Below the pieces are notes generated by a model, which saw only the letters and a list, made by a program, of their open reading frames with translations, had not been told where the DNA came from and ran no database searches. This document shows positions 8,403 through 18,800 of a DNA stretch of 64,000 bases, piece after piece; position 1 is the stretch's first letter, and each line of letters opens with the position of its first letter. The stretch comes from Bacteroidetes bacterium UBA1941 (GTDB taxonomy: Bacteria > Bacteroidota > Bacteroidia > Chitinophagales > LD1): assembly GCA_002336805.1 (NCBI GenBank), contig DDEZ01000002.1:701758-765757 (forward strand), written 5' to 3'. The position numbers and the translations under genes were made by a program.

Positions 8403-9845
8403 TTGATATCCAGTCAAACAGACCCGCATGGCATCTCTGCCCATCGCTTCCTGGCCTGGGCTATGGCTCTGGTTCTGCTCGCGGTGATGTGGCTCTACCC
8501 CCGGGCTACGTATGAGGACCGGGTGGTACCTATCGGTGATACGCTGGACTATCAGATCATAGCTGTCAACCTGGCCCGGCTCAATATCTTTCCTTCTGAT
8601 GCGATCTTGCTGCCGGACTCTGCCTATCATTTTGATACCCGCCTGGCAGCTGATGCCGAAAGGATAAACGAGCGCAAGCAACACACCGGCCCTGGCTACA
8701 ACTTTGTACGCAATCCGCTCTACACACTTTTCTGCGGCGCGGTGTATAAGGTGTCTGGCGTGCATATCAGCTGGCTGTATAGCATACAGTTCCTCATCCT
8801 CATTATAGCTCTTTCTTTGCTGCCTGTGGCGGGTGCTGCGGTAGCGGACCAGCGCGGCGTATGGGTGGGCAGTCTGGCAGCACTTGTTATATTTCTGCTC
8901 AGCAGAAGCTTTGCTACGGAGGTGCAGACTCAGGCATTGGTGCTACCATATACTATCGGCTTATGGTGGCTATTATCCGTCAATCTTAGGAGCACGGATG
9001 TTTTTTCGATAGTGGTGATGGGTATATATCTGGGTATCGGACTATTACTTAAGAATTTTTTTATACCGGTAGCTTTTCTTGCCACTGCATATTATCTATA
9101 CAGGCATCAGCGCTTACGGTCCTTATTTCTGGTTGCGGCGATACTCATTACCATAGCACCCTGGACCATCTATGCAAACCGCCTTACGGGTCCATCGGAT
9201 AGGTTCTTTTGGCTCACCACTCAGGGCGAGGATGTCCTGCTGGCGTCTAACAATGATGCTGCGACAGATGGAGACTGGCATCCTGAGGGAGTAACGCTGA
9301 CGGCGCAATATCAGCAGCTATCTGGCACTGGCGAGCCCATCGCGCTGCAAGTATTTACCTATTGCGTCAGTCATCCTGCACATAGTATCGCGATGCTATC
9401 GGAGAAGGTGCACCTCGGGCTGCTCACGCGCTGGCCTCCGGTACTGTTTATACTACTGCTCTGGACCTGTGCTTTTCTTGTGGCTCTTGCACACAGGATG
9501 AGACCAGCCATAGCAGTCCTGGTAGCACTGATAGCAGCAGTGGCGCTCGCCTGTTATCTGATGCACCGCGGCACCTTTTATGCTTTCCAGCAGCGGGCAG
9601 ATCATTTGCTCCGGATCACTGGCTTGCCATTGTTATTGCTTGTCAGCAGCGTCCCGCTTAGCATCTGGCTATCCAGGCATGCATTGCTGAGATTATCGCC
9701 CGCTACTTGCATAGTGCTGGTTAGTTTTATCTTACTCAATATGATCTTTTATGGCTCGCCACGTATTGTAGGGATGATAGACTTCCTATGGATGTTTTAT
9801 GCCGGTATGCTCATGTATAGTATCGGCGATCTGCTGGCAGAATGA
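8403..9845 (+). CDS. Polytopic GT-C-like membrane protein (possible glycosyltransferase)
   Basis: A membrane protein of about 480 residues with some 10-12 hydrophobic segments. After TM1 it has a periplasmic loop containing GDTLDYQIIAVNLARLN, an acidic motif where GT-C glycosyltransferases (GT39/GT83 type) keep a catalytic Asp, and then an amphipathic loop with NFVRNPLYTLFCGAVY. The family was not identified more exactly. The frame is open back to 8313. The first ATG that could serve (8463) would cut into TM1 (FLAWAMALVLLAVMWLYP), so the TTG at 8403 is preferred, with low certainty. It is followed after 15 nt by another polytopic protein gene, suggesting a pair acting on lipid-linked sugars in the inner membrane. 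Confidence 0.65.
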   Translation: MISSQTDPHGISAHRFLAWAMALVLLAVMWLYPRATYEDRVVPIGDTLDYQIIAVNLARLNIFPSDAILLPDSAYHFDTRLAADAERINERKQHTGPGYNFVRNPLYTLFCGAVYKVSGVHISWLYSIQFLILIIALSLLPVAGAAVADQRGVWVGSLAALVIFLLSRSFATEVQTQALVLPYTIGLWWLLSVNLRSTDVFSIVVMGIYLGIGLLLKNFFIPVAFLATAYYLYRHQRLRSLFLVAAILITIAPWTIYANRLTGPSDRFFWLTTQGEDVLLASNNDAATDGDWHPEGVTLTAQYQQLSGTGEPIALQVFTYCVSHPAHSIAMLSEKVHLGLLTRWPPVLFILLLWTCAFLVALAHRMRPAIAVLVALIAAVALACYLMHRGTFYAFQQRADHLLRITGLPLLLLVSSVPLSIWLSRHALLRLSPATCIVLVSFILLNMIFYGSPRIVGMIDFLWMFYAGMLMYSIGDLLAE

Positions 9846-9847
9846 TG

Positions 9848-9855
9848 TATCTTTA
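9848..9855 (+). promoter_or_regulatory. -7 promoter box 5 nt before a GTG start
   Basis: TATCTTTA, one base from TAnnTTTG, ends 5 nt before the GTG at 9861. It overlaps the end of the upstream gene and supports the GTG start. Confidence 0.35.
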
Positions 9856-9860
9856 GCTCA

Positions 9861-11051
9861 GTGCCACCAATCAGAGACATACTCCGATACTCGCTGATCA
9901 TACTCGTGGTCATGGTGCCATTCCTGTTCTCGCCGCAGCCTGCTCCGGATCAGCAGTTCTGCGGTACATTTTACCATATAGGCCGCCAGGCCGGCTTTGT
10001 GATCAACTGTGACTCCTACGAGTACGCCCGTGTATCTGTGAAGCCATCCTGCCTCTTTGAGCCGCATTCCATCAGGCAGTCGCGTCCTCTTTTTATCCTG
10101 GCCGGTTCGGCACTGGGATATACACTTTATCCTTTGCTATCCCTTTTTCATTTTAATATTTACTACGCACACTTTGCCGGCTATCTTTTGATCAATCTAT
10201 TGCTGGTATTCGCCACCCTCTTACTGCTGGATCGTCTCCTGACCAGATTTACATCTCTATTTGCTTTAGAGCGCTCCCTGATAGCCATTCTCCTACTCTC
10301 CAATGTGGTCAGCAAAACCTTTTTCTGGACCGCACATCAGCAGATGTTCATTTTCCTCACGCCATTGCTATGCATCCATGTAGTACTATGGCTAGGTACT
10401 GCTGACCGTCCTCGTCGCAATGCTATATTGGTTGTATCCCTTTTCATTGGACTCAGTATGCTGGTATATGGCAATTTTGTTTTGCTCGTTATCAGTTTTC
10501 TTGCTGCCATGCTCAGGTATCGATATGATATGCGCACTGCGTTATTGAGCCTTGCTTTGATCGCGCTCCCATCTCTGGTCTGGATACTGATCCTCCGCCT
10601 CAATGGAGTCACATACTACAATCATGAAGTGAGCTACTACCGGCAGTTCATCTGGGTGGCTGATGCCATGCAGGTATCATGGCCTGCCTTAGTGGCAAAA
10701 TCAGCAGCCTATTGGCAGCGTTATTTGTTTTCATTCAGCTCTATCTCTGTATTGTTTGCGCTGCTGCTGATGGCTGGTATCATTGCAGCTATACGCACGC
10801 GTGCTGTTGTCTTATCGACACTGCCATCGGTCTGCCTATGCCTGCTGCTGCTGGTGTTCGTATTCTTATACCTGATGGGATATTATGAGGAGCGGCTGCC
10901 TTTCACACTGGCTGCACCGCTAGCCGTTCTGTTTGCTTTCTACTATGACCGCGACATAAAGCAACTGCTGCCTTATGCCTGGATTCTTTTAATGCTCGCC
11001 GCTGTCGGCTGGCATCTGTACAATGTGACGCGCTATGGCCCATTTTCATAA
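9861..11051 (+). CDS. Polytopic membrane protein, unknown family
   Basis: A 396-residue inner-membrane protein with about nine hydrophobic segments. It starts with GTG (PPIRDILRYSLIILVVMVPF), where a positively charged start precedes TM1. A long loop after TM1 holds several cysteines and a CDSYEYARVSVKPSCLF stretch, which may be exported and disulfide-bonded. No glycosyltransferase signature was certain, but size, topology and neighbour suggest a GT-C-like or polymerase-like envelope protein. A strong hairpin 9 nt after its stop has its U-tract on the minus strand, so it ends the opposite gene rather than this one. Confidence 0.65.
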   Translation: MPPIRDILRYSLIILVVMVPFLFSPQPAPDQQFCGTFYHIGRQAGFVINCDSYEYARVSVKPSCLFEPHSIRQSRPLFILAGSALGYTLYPLLSLFHFNIYYAHFAGYLLINLLLVFATLLLLDRLLTRFTSLFALERSLIAILLLSNVVSKTFFWTAHQQMFIFLTPLLCIHVVLWLGTADRPRRNAILVVSLFIGLSMLVYGNFVLLVISFLAAMLRYRYDMRTALLSLALIALPSLVWILILRLNGVTYYNHEVSYYRQFIWVADAMQVSWPALVAKSAAYWQRYLFSFSSISVLFALLLMAGIIAAIRTRAVVLSTLPSVCLCLLLLVFVFLYLMGYYEERLPFTLAAPLAVLFAFYYDRDIKQLLPYAWILLMLAAVGWHLYNVTRYGPFS

Positions 11052-11078
11052 AATAAAAAGGCCGGTATAAAACCGGCC
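11051..11078 (-). terminator. Rho-independent terminator of the GloVer/PKD gene
   Basis: GGCCGGT (11060-11066) and ACCGGCC (11072-11078) form a 7-bp GC stem with loop ATAAA. On the minus strand it is followed by TTTTTATTTTA. A hairpin with the identical stem and loop sits at 13521-13539. Confidence 0.85.
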
Positions 11079-11097
11079 CTAGATATTCAATCTATGC

Positions 11098-13482
11098 TTA
11101 TTGTAAGATCAAAATTTTTCGTGACCGGCTTTGACCTTGACTTTCTATATGCAGTAGATAGGCACCTGGAGCGATGGCCTGGCTTGTTTGCCACACCAGC
11201 CCTGATATACCATTTTGCTCTGCTACCTTTCTTCCGGACATATCATAGAGGCCAATCTTTGTAGGTATTGCCAGTGCCTGGCTAAAATGAAAGGCCCCCT
11301 GATAGTAGGAGATCTGCAGCTCATCATCATTGATGTTTTCTATCCCCGTAGGTATTTGTTTCACCACATCCAGCTCTACTGTGCCCCCTGCGTTCTTGGA
11401 CATATATACAGCCGTATCGCAAAACGTAGCAGTACAACCCAGACTATCAGTCACCGTCACACAGATATCGTAATATCCTGCAGTGTCATAGATGTGTGTA
11501 GGAGTAGCGCCAGTACTCGTAGGTGTACCATCGCCCCAGTTCCATACGTATGATAAAGAAGGACCTACACATTGATTGAGTGCGTACCATAGCTGTGGTA
11601 TGGCGGCTGGCTGTATGGAGAAATAGGCTGTCGTATTATTTAATACAGCTAGATAGAGTGTCACGATACTATCGCAGCCATGGGCAGAACTACCGGTAAG
11701 TGTATCTACATATACACCTGAGGTAGAAAATGAATGCGCGCCCACCGTATAGCTGCTGCCAGCACATATGGAGGCAAAAGTTGTATCTCTGATGGATGGA
11801 TAAACCGTCAAGGACAATGTGCTAAAACTGTCACATCCGCTCACAGAGCCTGATACTATTGTATCCGTGTAAATACCCGTAGATGAGTAGTGATGCGTGC
11901 CTGATGTGTAGCTTTGACCAGCACAGATAGCGGCTGTGATCGTGTCTTCAGCTTTCGGATAGACACGCAGATCAAGTTTGATAACACTATCGCAGCTATG
12001 CACTCCTCTTCCTTGGCCAAGGACAATGTGAATGCCGGGAGTATAATAGTTGGAATACAAGACGGAGACTGACTGACCGGCACAGATGCTCTGAGTGAGA
12101 TAGGTCGTGTCGAGTGGATAGACGGATAGTTTAGCTGGCAGCGATGTATCTGACTGTCCATTATGATTAAAGACAGCTCTATACAAATTCCCATTCTGTA
12201 TATTGGTCGCTGTGAAATAATACATACTGTCTGTGGCACCGGCTACGTTGGCATAGGTTGTTCCGCTATCACTGCTCACCTGCCACTGTGTGGTAGCTGT
12301 ACTGGCAGTATCCACAGATACGAAATAGGCAGTATAGCCGGCACATAACGAAGTGGCAATGGGATGCCTGCGTACTGGCAGTACTTTATACTCAATAAAA
12401 TGCCCGTACGTAGCCATCGCCATCGATTGCATATTCACATTCACTTTATAGGTGCCTGTGGCTATGTCATATTGAAATATAGTCCCCTGACTAAAAGTAC
12501 CACCATAGGCAGTCATTCCATAAAGGATTCCATCACTCGCCTGATACAATTCTCCCGTAGGATTACTGGCATCAGTACCCGCTCCAAAGTTGTGAAGGGT
12601 ATCTATATTTCCATTTGCCATATTATACCTAAACAAAATTCCTTTAGAATATAGCCCGGCGGAATATGTCATACCATAAAGATTGCCGTCTGTAGCATGG
12701 GTCAGGCCACCCTTAGGAAAGCTATTATAAGGCAGATTAGCCAAAACGGTGTACGCACCTGTAGTTGCTATAAATCGGAAAATGACAGGCGGTGTAGAAG
12801 ACGGATTTGCACCATGGGTCACTCCGTAGAGGGTGTCAGCGCCTACCTCCAGCAGCGTCGCTTTGGGATAGCAATAGTTAGGAAAATTATGAAGCACTGT
12901 ATATGTATTAGTAGCGATATCATATCTATATATTGTACCGCCGGTATCTATGCCATCAGCTTGGGTGACTCCGTATAGAAAACCATCAGCTGCCTGGATC
13001 ATCGCAGCGTATGGGTTTGCTCCCGGAGGGAGGTTGATTAATTTTTTTATAGAGTCTTCACCAGGCGTAAAACTGAAGATCGTACCGGGAATATTGGTGC
13101 CGGCATTTGTATTTGTTCCATACATTTTGCCATCATGCGCTAAGACCAAGGGCGCTAAAGGGCTGGTCCCATTACTGCCACCAAAATTGGAAGTGCCACT
13201 CTGTGCATCAGCATTTATAGTATAGTCATATGTAGCGATAGCGCCACCACTTGGGTTGCTATATCCTGTCCCATATAGCAATCCGTTCGGTGCTTCGATT
13301 AGTGTAGCGGACCAGGCAGAGGAGTGCAGCGCTTGAGCTCGTCTGGTTATGACAGAGTCTCCACCCATGTACTGGAAAAAAAATCCATCTGCGGCCGCTA
13401 CTAGCCTCGGCCCTGACTGAGCGTGGGATAAAACTGCAACACAAAAGAACAACAAGCTTAAAAGTGCCTTTCTCATTTTCAT
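11098..13482 (-). CDS. T9SS type A secreted protein with GloVer and PKD repeats
   Basis: A protein of about 794 residues. The signal peptide ends at VLSHAQ. Residues about 45-370 hold tandem repeats of about 45 residues with the cores DGxLYG(V/M)T and GGTIYRYDIAT, resembling choice-anchor GloVer repeats (TIGR03803), which look like beta-propeller blades. A short Ig-like part follows, then three copies of a roughly 65-residue motif, ICAGQSY ... GCDSxxxL, then one PKD domain (YVWNWGDG ... CVTVTDSLGC), and finally a T9SS type A sorting domain (KIGLYDMSGRKV ... SRKILILQ) that directs outer-membrane export and surface attachment. The ATG at 13480-13482 begins a normal signal peptide; a TTG ten codons earlier is less likely. 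Terminator hairpins of identical sequence flank the gene. Confidence 0.85.
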   Translation of the reverse strand: MKMRKALLSLLFFCVAVLSHAQSGPRLVAAADGFFFQYMGGDSVITRRAQALHSSAWSATLIEAPNGLLYGTGYSNPSGGAIATYDYTINADAQSGTSNFGGSNGTSPLAPLVLAHDGKMYGTNTNAGTNIPGTIFSFTPGEDSIKKLINLPPGANPYAAMIQAADGFLYGVTQADGIDTGGTIYRYDIATNTYTVLHNFPNYCYPKATLLEVGADTLYGVTHGANPSSTPPVIFRFIATTGAYTVLANLPYNSFPKGGLTHATDGNLYGMTYSAGLYSKGILFRYNMANGNIDTLHNFGAGTDASNPTGELYQASDGILYGMTAYGGTFSQGTIFQYDIATGTYKVNVNMQSMAMATYGHFIEYKVLPVRRHPIATSLCAGYTAYFVSVDTASTATTQWQVSSDSGTTYANVAGATDSMYYFTATNIQNGNLYRAVFNHNGQSDTSLPAKLSVYPLDTTYLTQSICAGQSVSVLYSNYYTPGIHIVLGQGRGVHSCDSVIKLDLRVYPKAEDTITAAICAGQSYTSGTHHYSSTGIYTDTIVSGSVSGCDSFSTLSLTVYPSIRDTTFASICAGSSYTVGAHSFSTSGVYVDTLTGSSAHGCDSIVTLYLAVLNNTTAYFSIQPAAIPQLWYALNQCVGPSLSYVWNWGDGTPTSTGATPTHIYDTAGYYDICVTVTDSLGCTATFCDTAVYMSKNAGGTVELDVVKQIPTGIENINDDELQISYYQGAFHFSQALAIPTKIGLYDMSGRKVAEQNGISGLVWQTSQAIAPGAYLLHIESQGQSRSRKILILQ

Positions 13483-13510
13483 ATTTATACTAAATACGCG
13501 AAGTTTCGGC

Positions 13511-13539
13511 AAACAAAAAAGGCCGGTATAAAACCGGCC
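13511..13539 (-). terminator. Rho-independent terminator of gyrB
   Basis: GGCCGGT (13521-13527) and ACCGGCC (13533-13539) with loop ATAAA are followed on the minus strand by TTTTTTGTTT. It lies 45 nt after the gyrB stop and just upstream of the GloVer/PKD gene, separating the two. Confidence 0.88.
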
Positions 13540-13583
13540 TCCGTAGTTGTCTAATGTCTATCGTCTAAAGTCTCTTGTCTGGT

Positions 13584-15563
13584 TTATGCATCCACACGCG
13601 CATACTTCGCGTTGGCCTCGATAAACTCGCGGCGTGGTGGCACCTCATCGCCCATCAGCATGGAGAAGATATGATCGGCAGCGGCAGCGCTATCGATCGT
13701 CACTTTCTTCAGCGTGCGTGTCTCAGGATTCATGGTAGTCTCCCAGAGCTGCTCAGAGTTCATCTCACCGAGACCCTTGTAGCGCTGTACTACTACGTTG
13801 TCCGTGTTGCCGCCTTTGGCCAGAGCCAGGGTAGCGCGCTCACGCTGGCTGTCATTCCAGCAGTAGGTTTGCTCCTTGCCTTTCTTGACCAGGTATAATG
13901 GCGGCTGTGCGATATAGATATTGCCGCGCTCTACCAGGTCCTTCATATAGCGGAAGAAGAATGTCAGGATCAGCGTGGTGATGTGGCTACCGTCTACGTC
14001 GGCATCGCACATGATCACGATCTTGTGGTAGCGCAGGTTGGTAATGTCCAATGCCTTGGTATCATCCACGGTACCGATCTTGACACCCAGCGCGGTGAAC
14101 ATATTCCTGATCTCCTCATTCTCGTAGATCTTATGCTCCAGCGCTTTTTCTACGTTCAGGATCTTACCACGCAGTGGCAGGATAGCCTGGAAGGCACGGT
14201 TGCGGCCCTGCTTGGCAGTACCACCTGCGGAGTCACCTTCCACCAGGAAGAGCTCGCTCTCGCCAGGATCCTTTGAGGAGCAGTCGGCCAGTTTGCCCGG
14301 CAGGCCACCTCCGCTAAAGGCGCCCTTGCGCTGCACCATCTCACGCGCCTTGCGCGCAGCATGGCGGGCAGTAGCAGCCAGCACCACTTTGTCAAATATC
14401 AGTTTTGCTTGCTTCGGATTTTCCTCCAGGTAGTTTTGCAGTACTTCTGCGAAAATTTGATTCACCGCGCCGGATACTTCATTATTACCCAGCTTAGTCT
14501 TGGTCTGTCCTTCAAACTGCGGCTCAGGCACCTTCACAGATACGATAGCCGTGAGGCCTTCGCGGAAGTCATCACCCACGATCTCCACCTTCAGCTTTTC
14601 GAAGAACTTGTTCTTCTCACCATAGCTCTTGAAAGTACGAGTCAGCGCACTACGGAAGCCCGCTACGTGCGTACCGCCCTCTATGGTGTGGATGTTGTTG
14701 ACGTATGAGAAGATATTCTCGCCGTATGACGTATTGTACTGCAGTGCCACTTCTACCATGATATTGTCACGGGCGCCCTCCACGTGGATAGGCGTAGGGA
14801 TCAGTGGCTCACGTGTAGAGTCTAGATATTTCACAAACTCCACGAGGCCACCCTCGCTGTAGAAATGCTCAGAGCGGAAAGTACCGTCTTCGTTCTTGTC
14901 ACGCTCATCTGTCAGGGTGATGCTGATACCCTTATTGAGATAAGCCAGCTCACGGAGGCGCGATGCCAGTGTTTCAAAATTGTAGGTAGTGACCTGGAAG
15001 ATAGTGCCATCCGGGTGGAAGGTCACGATCGTACCGCGATAGTCAGACGTGCCGATCTCCTTTACGTCATACAGCGGCTTGCCTATAGAGTATTCCTGCT
15101 CGTATTTTTTGCCACCGCGGTGAACTTCCACCTTCAGGTGATCGGAGAGTGCATTCACGCAGGATACACCCACACCGTGCAGACCGCCTGATACCTTATA
15201 GGAGTCTTTGTCAAATTTGCCACCGGCGTGGAGTACAGTCAGTACTACCTCCAGTGCAGATTTACCTTCCTTCTCGTGAAAGTCGACCGGGATACCACGG
15301 CCATCATCCTTTACACTGATAGAGTTGTCCGGCAGGATCTTCACAAAGATGTTTTTGCAATGACCGGCCAGGGCCTCGTCTATCGAGTTGTCTACTACTT
15401 CATAGACCAGGTGGTGCAGGCCTTTCACGCCTATATCACCGATATACATCGCCGGGCGCTTACGCACCGCCTCGAGGCCTTCGAGCACCTGTATACTATC
15501 TGCTGAATATTCTTTCTTTTTCTCAGGGACTAATTCATTTTCTACCGCCATTTGCGAACTCAT
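13584..15563 (-). CDS. gyrB: DNA gyrase subunit B
   Basis: A 659-residue type IIA topoisomerase subunit that supplies the ATPase for negative supercoiling together with GyrA. The GHKL ATPase motifs are EVVDNSIDEA (55-64), DDGRGIP (86-92) and SGGLHGVGVS. The TOPRIM domain has LVEGDSAGGTAKQGRNR and MCDADVDGSHI, and the tail has RYKGLGEMN. The sequence RGKILNVEKA after the TOPRIM start is of GyrB type. The length matches the short gyrB form lacking the long enterobacterial insert. The ATG at 15561-15563 is used; a second Met four codons in is possible. A -7-like box TATCTTCG (minus, 15588-15595) lies 24 nt upstream. No gyrA or dnaA is nearby. Confidence 0.97.
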   Translation of the reverse strand: MSSQMAVENELVPEKKKEYSADSIQVLEGLEAVRKRPAMYIGDIGVKGLHHLVYEVVDNSIDEALAGHCKNIFVKILPDNSISVKDDGRGIPVDFHEKEGKSALEVVLTVLHAGGKFDKDSYKVSGGLHGVGVSCVNALSDHLKVEVHRGGKKYEQEYSIGKPLYDVKEIGTSDYRGTIVTFHPDGTIFQVTTYNFETLASRLRELAYLNKGISITLTDERDKNEDGTFRSEHFYSEGGLVEFVKYLDSTREPLIPTPIHVEGARDNIMVEVALQYNTSYGENIFSYVNNIHTIEGGTHVAGFRSALTRTFKSYGEKNKFFEKLKVEIVGDDFREGLTAIVSVKVPEPQFEGQTKTKLGNNEVSGAVNQIFAEVLQNYLEENPKQAKLIFDKVVLAATARHAARKAREMVQRKGAFSGGGLPGKLADCSSKDPGESELFLVEGDSAGGTAKQGRNRAFQAILPLRGKILNVEKALEHKIYENEEIRNMFTALGVKIGTVDDTKALDITNLRYHKIVIMCDADVDGSHITTLILTFFFRYMKDLVERGNIYIAQPPLYLVKKGKEQTYCWNDSQRERATLALAKGGNTDNVVVQRYKGLGEMNSEQLWETTMNPETRTLKKVTIDSAAAADHIFSMLMGDEVPPRREFIEANAKYARVDA

Positions 15564-15587
15564 TTCTAGTTTAGTTTTTGGAACGGT

Positions 15588-15595
15588 CGAAGATA
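15588..15595 (-). promoter_or_regulatory. Candidate -7 promoter box of gyrB
   Basis: TATCTTCG on the minus strand has one mismatch to TAnnTTTG and would give a 5' UTR of about 20 nt. No clear -33 box. Confidence 0.3.
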
Positions 15596-15775
15596 CTCAA
15601 AACCTGCGTAAAATCTATGTTTCAGCCCTCCCAAAATCCCTTAAAAATGAGTTGTTTTGTGGATAAATATTTCGCAAAAAAGATCAACCTGAAATAGCTG
15701 GGGCAAATGCTAAATTCAACCCAGTTTTGGTGCAAAAACGGTGGAAAAACACTTGTTTTTTGCGGTGATTAAGGT

Positions 15776-15814
15776 CCAAAAAAACAAAAGAGCGGGAGTT
15801 TTCACCCCCGCTCT
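15776..15814 (-). terminator. Rho-independent terminator of the SprB-repeat type A gene
   Basis: AGAGCGGG (15789-15796) pairs with CCCGCTCT (15807-15814). On the minus strand the stem is followed by TTTGTTTTTTTGG. It begins 22 nt after the stop. Confidence 0.85.
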
Positions 15815-15836
15815 GCGTCTCATCATCCCTAAAATC

Positions 15837-18800
15837 TTACTTGTCCGTCTTGACCAGTTTGGCCACATAGCGGCTTTGGCCGGATACCTCTATGCTGTAC
15901 ACACCTGCAGGCAATGCAGCCGTATTGAGCAGTAGTTGTTTCCTGCCTGCTATATCTGTAGATGGCATCTCCATAGCCAGGCGGCCCATCATGTCATAGG
16001 CGCGTACCTGTATCCTATCCTCTGTGATGCCCGGGAGGTCCAGTGTAGCATTGCCCTGAGTAGGGTTAGGGTAGATGCCCAGGCTACCCACAGCTATCTC
16101 TGTGATACCATTAGGATCATGTATGGTGTTCAGCGTAGTATTGGTAGCTACAGGGGTATTGAAATCAAAATAGATATTAGCCTGCTCGTTGATCACGTTG
16201 CCCGGATTGAGGCCCCTCTTCTGCCGCAGTGTAAATGCTGCGAATCCCTGACTGCCGAGCTGGCTCACGCTGCTGTCTACCAGATGTATGTTATCAAAGC
16301 GGATGGTCAGTATGCGTGCGGCATCAGCGCTGATAGAGGTCACCGTATGGCTGGCACCGATAAACTGGAAGGTAGACAGGTCCAGATTGTTGTCTATAGG
16401 CAGTTTGAGCGTGACGTATGTGGCCGGATAGGTACCAGTATTCTGAAAGTGAACTACGTATCTCAGCGTGGTGTCTGTCGTAGTAGTGATGTAGCCCGGA
16501 GCGCCAGAACCCTTTGGCAGTACATCTACATAGTTAGGATCGTATGATCCTACTACGAGGCCCTGTGCATCCTCATAGTTATTGAAGGTGTCGATATCAT
16601 TATCTATCGGGTACACTGTATCTGAGTTATTCAGGATATGGCCGATAGGGAGTGGCGCAGGTATATCAAAATACAGGTCTATCTCATCTGTAGCTGTAGA
16701 TACCAGCGATGGACGGCTCCATTTGAGGATACCGGTGGTCGGATCATAGCTATCTGGCGCCGGAGAGGCTGAGTGGAAGTTGATATCCAGTGCGTGCTTG
16801 TATACCACATCCGGGCCTAGCATGATATTGCCGAGATTGCGTATGATCAGCCTGCTGTGCTGTGTGAATCCATGTACCGGTGGTGTGTATGGTATGCAGG
16901 TGATGGCCAGGTCGCGGGCCGTGTCCGGTTGATTGAAAAAGTCATTGTTCAGGCTGCTCTGGCCCGCAGTGAGCGTGAGGGTAGGTGAGGTGGCAGGGCA
17001 TGCCAGGGTATAGTTCACCGGAGGTGCCTCATATACAGTGTAGGTGCCGGGAGGCAGGGTAAACTGATAGTGGCCACCCTGTGTCCACTGATAGCCACCG
17101 CCGGGCTGGCAGCTGACCCATACATTATCTACGTGTGTAAACTGCACATTGCAATTGCGCTGATCATCTTCTATGATATCGCCGGCTATGATGACTGCAC
17201 ATGGCGCAGTAGAGGCATATCCTATATGGTAGTTGCGAAAGGCACCGCAGCCGTTAGCATCGTGTACATAGAGGGTATAGTCTCCCTGTGCCAGGCCTGT
17301 GACAGATGAAGAGGCACCCCAGGAATACGTATACGGTGCTGTGCCCCCGCTGACTATAGCGGTAGCGCTGCCGTCAGAGGTATAGATACAGCTCGCCGCC
17401 ACTGTAGATACAGATAGCGATACCGGGCTGATAGATTGCATGTAGGTGCCGGAGCTGCTATGGCAGCCTGCATTGTCTGTGACCACGCAGGTATAGTAGC
17501 CCTGCTGCGTCAGGTTTGAGATACTGGTACCGGTAGCTCCATTGCTCCAGAGCAGGGTATAGGGACCAGTACCGCCGCTCACAGAGGCGCTGGCACTACC
17601 CGGAGTACCACCACAGTGTGCATCTACGTGTGTGGTGCTGATGGAGAGGTTGGTATTGAACCCCACCTGTGCGGATTGATTCTGAAAGCAGCCTTGCGCA
17701 TCTACTACATTGACTACATAGTAGCCGCCGGTCAGGGCGCTGGCAGTGGCAGTAGCCTGCGGAGGGTATGTATTCCACGAGTAGGTATATGGTGCTGTGC
17801 CGCCTGTGGCTACTACAGTAGCAGACCCGGTAGGAGAGGAGCATGATGTCAGTGTGGTACTGGTGGTCAGTGAGATCGGGGTTGACTTTTGTACCTGGCC
17901 ATAGTTTACTCCCGAGCATCCGTTATGATCGGTAAAAGTGACCTGATAGTATCCTGCATTCAGGTTCGTAATATGAGCGGTGGTCTGCCCGGATGACCAG
18001 GTATAGGTGAATGGAGAAGTACCATTCACAGGACTGATGCTGAGTGTACCATTGCCGTCATTGCAGTGCTCGGCCGTAGTATTGACCTGCGATGTGAGCT
18101 GGATAGCCTGAGAGATATAGCCGTATCCCTGTGCAGAGCAGCCTATGGCATCTGTCACAGTCACTGTGGCATATCCGGCAGATAGGTTAGTGGCAGTGGC
18201 GGTCGCATTCCCATTGCTCCATATGTAGCTGTATGGGCTGATACCATTGGTCGGCGCTGTAGTAGCAGTACCATTGCGGCAGTTAGCGGCAGTGGTGGTG
18301 ACGTTTGGTTGTATGCTGGAGATCTGATACATGCCCCCGGAGTCGCTGGCCAGCACTGTACATCCTGTAGATACTTCAGTGACAGTGCACTGATAGTGGG
18401 TGCCTACCGGCACATTATAGATACTATCTGTGGTAGCTCCCGTACTCCATAGGTAGGTGAAACTACCGCTACTGCCATTATTGGTATACCCAAACGCTTT
18501 CTCTGAGCCCAGCGTAGAGGGACACACAGCGGGGTAGACAGATACATAGCCAGAGATCCTGCTAGATATATATATGTATAGAGGCTGGGTGATGTTGCTG
18601 ACGCCATTGGCATCACTCACTACCGCTTGATAATAGCCCGTAGGCAGGCCGGTAAAGGTATTAGATGTCTGCGTCACCGGTCCGTAGGTGACGTTGTAAT
18701 AGCCGGTGAGGGTATATGTATACGGAGCCGTACCGCCATATACTCTGAGGGTGGCGGAGCCGTCATTATTGCACGATGTCGTGACTGTGTCTGACAATTG

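Noticed and set aside
15564..15836. Possible replication origin next to gyrB
   Set aside because: No dnaA, dnaN or recF nearby and no cluster of DnaA boxes (TTATCCACA-like) was seen; gyrB often lies away from the origin in this phylum.
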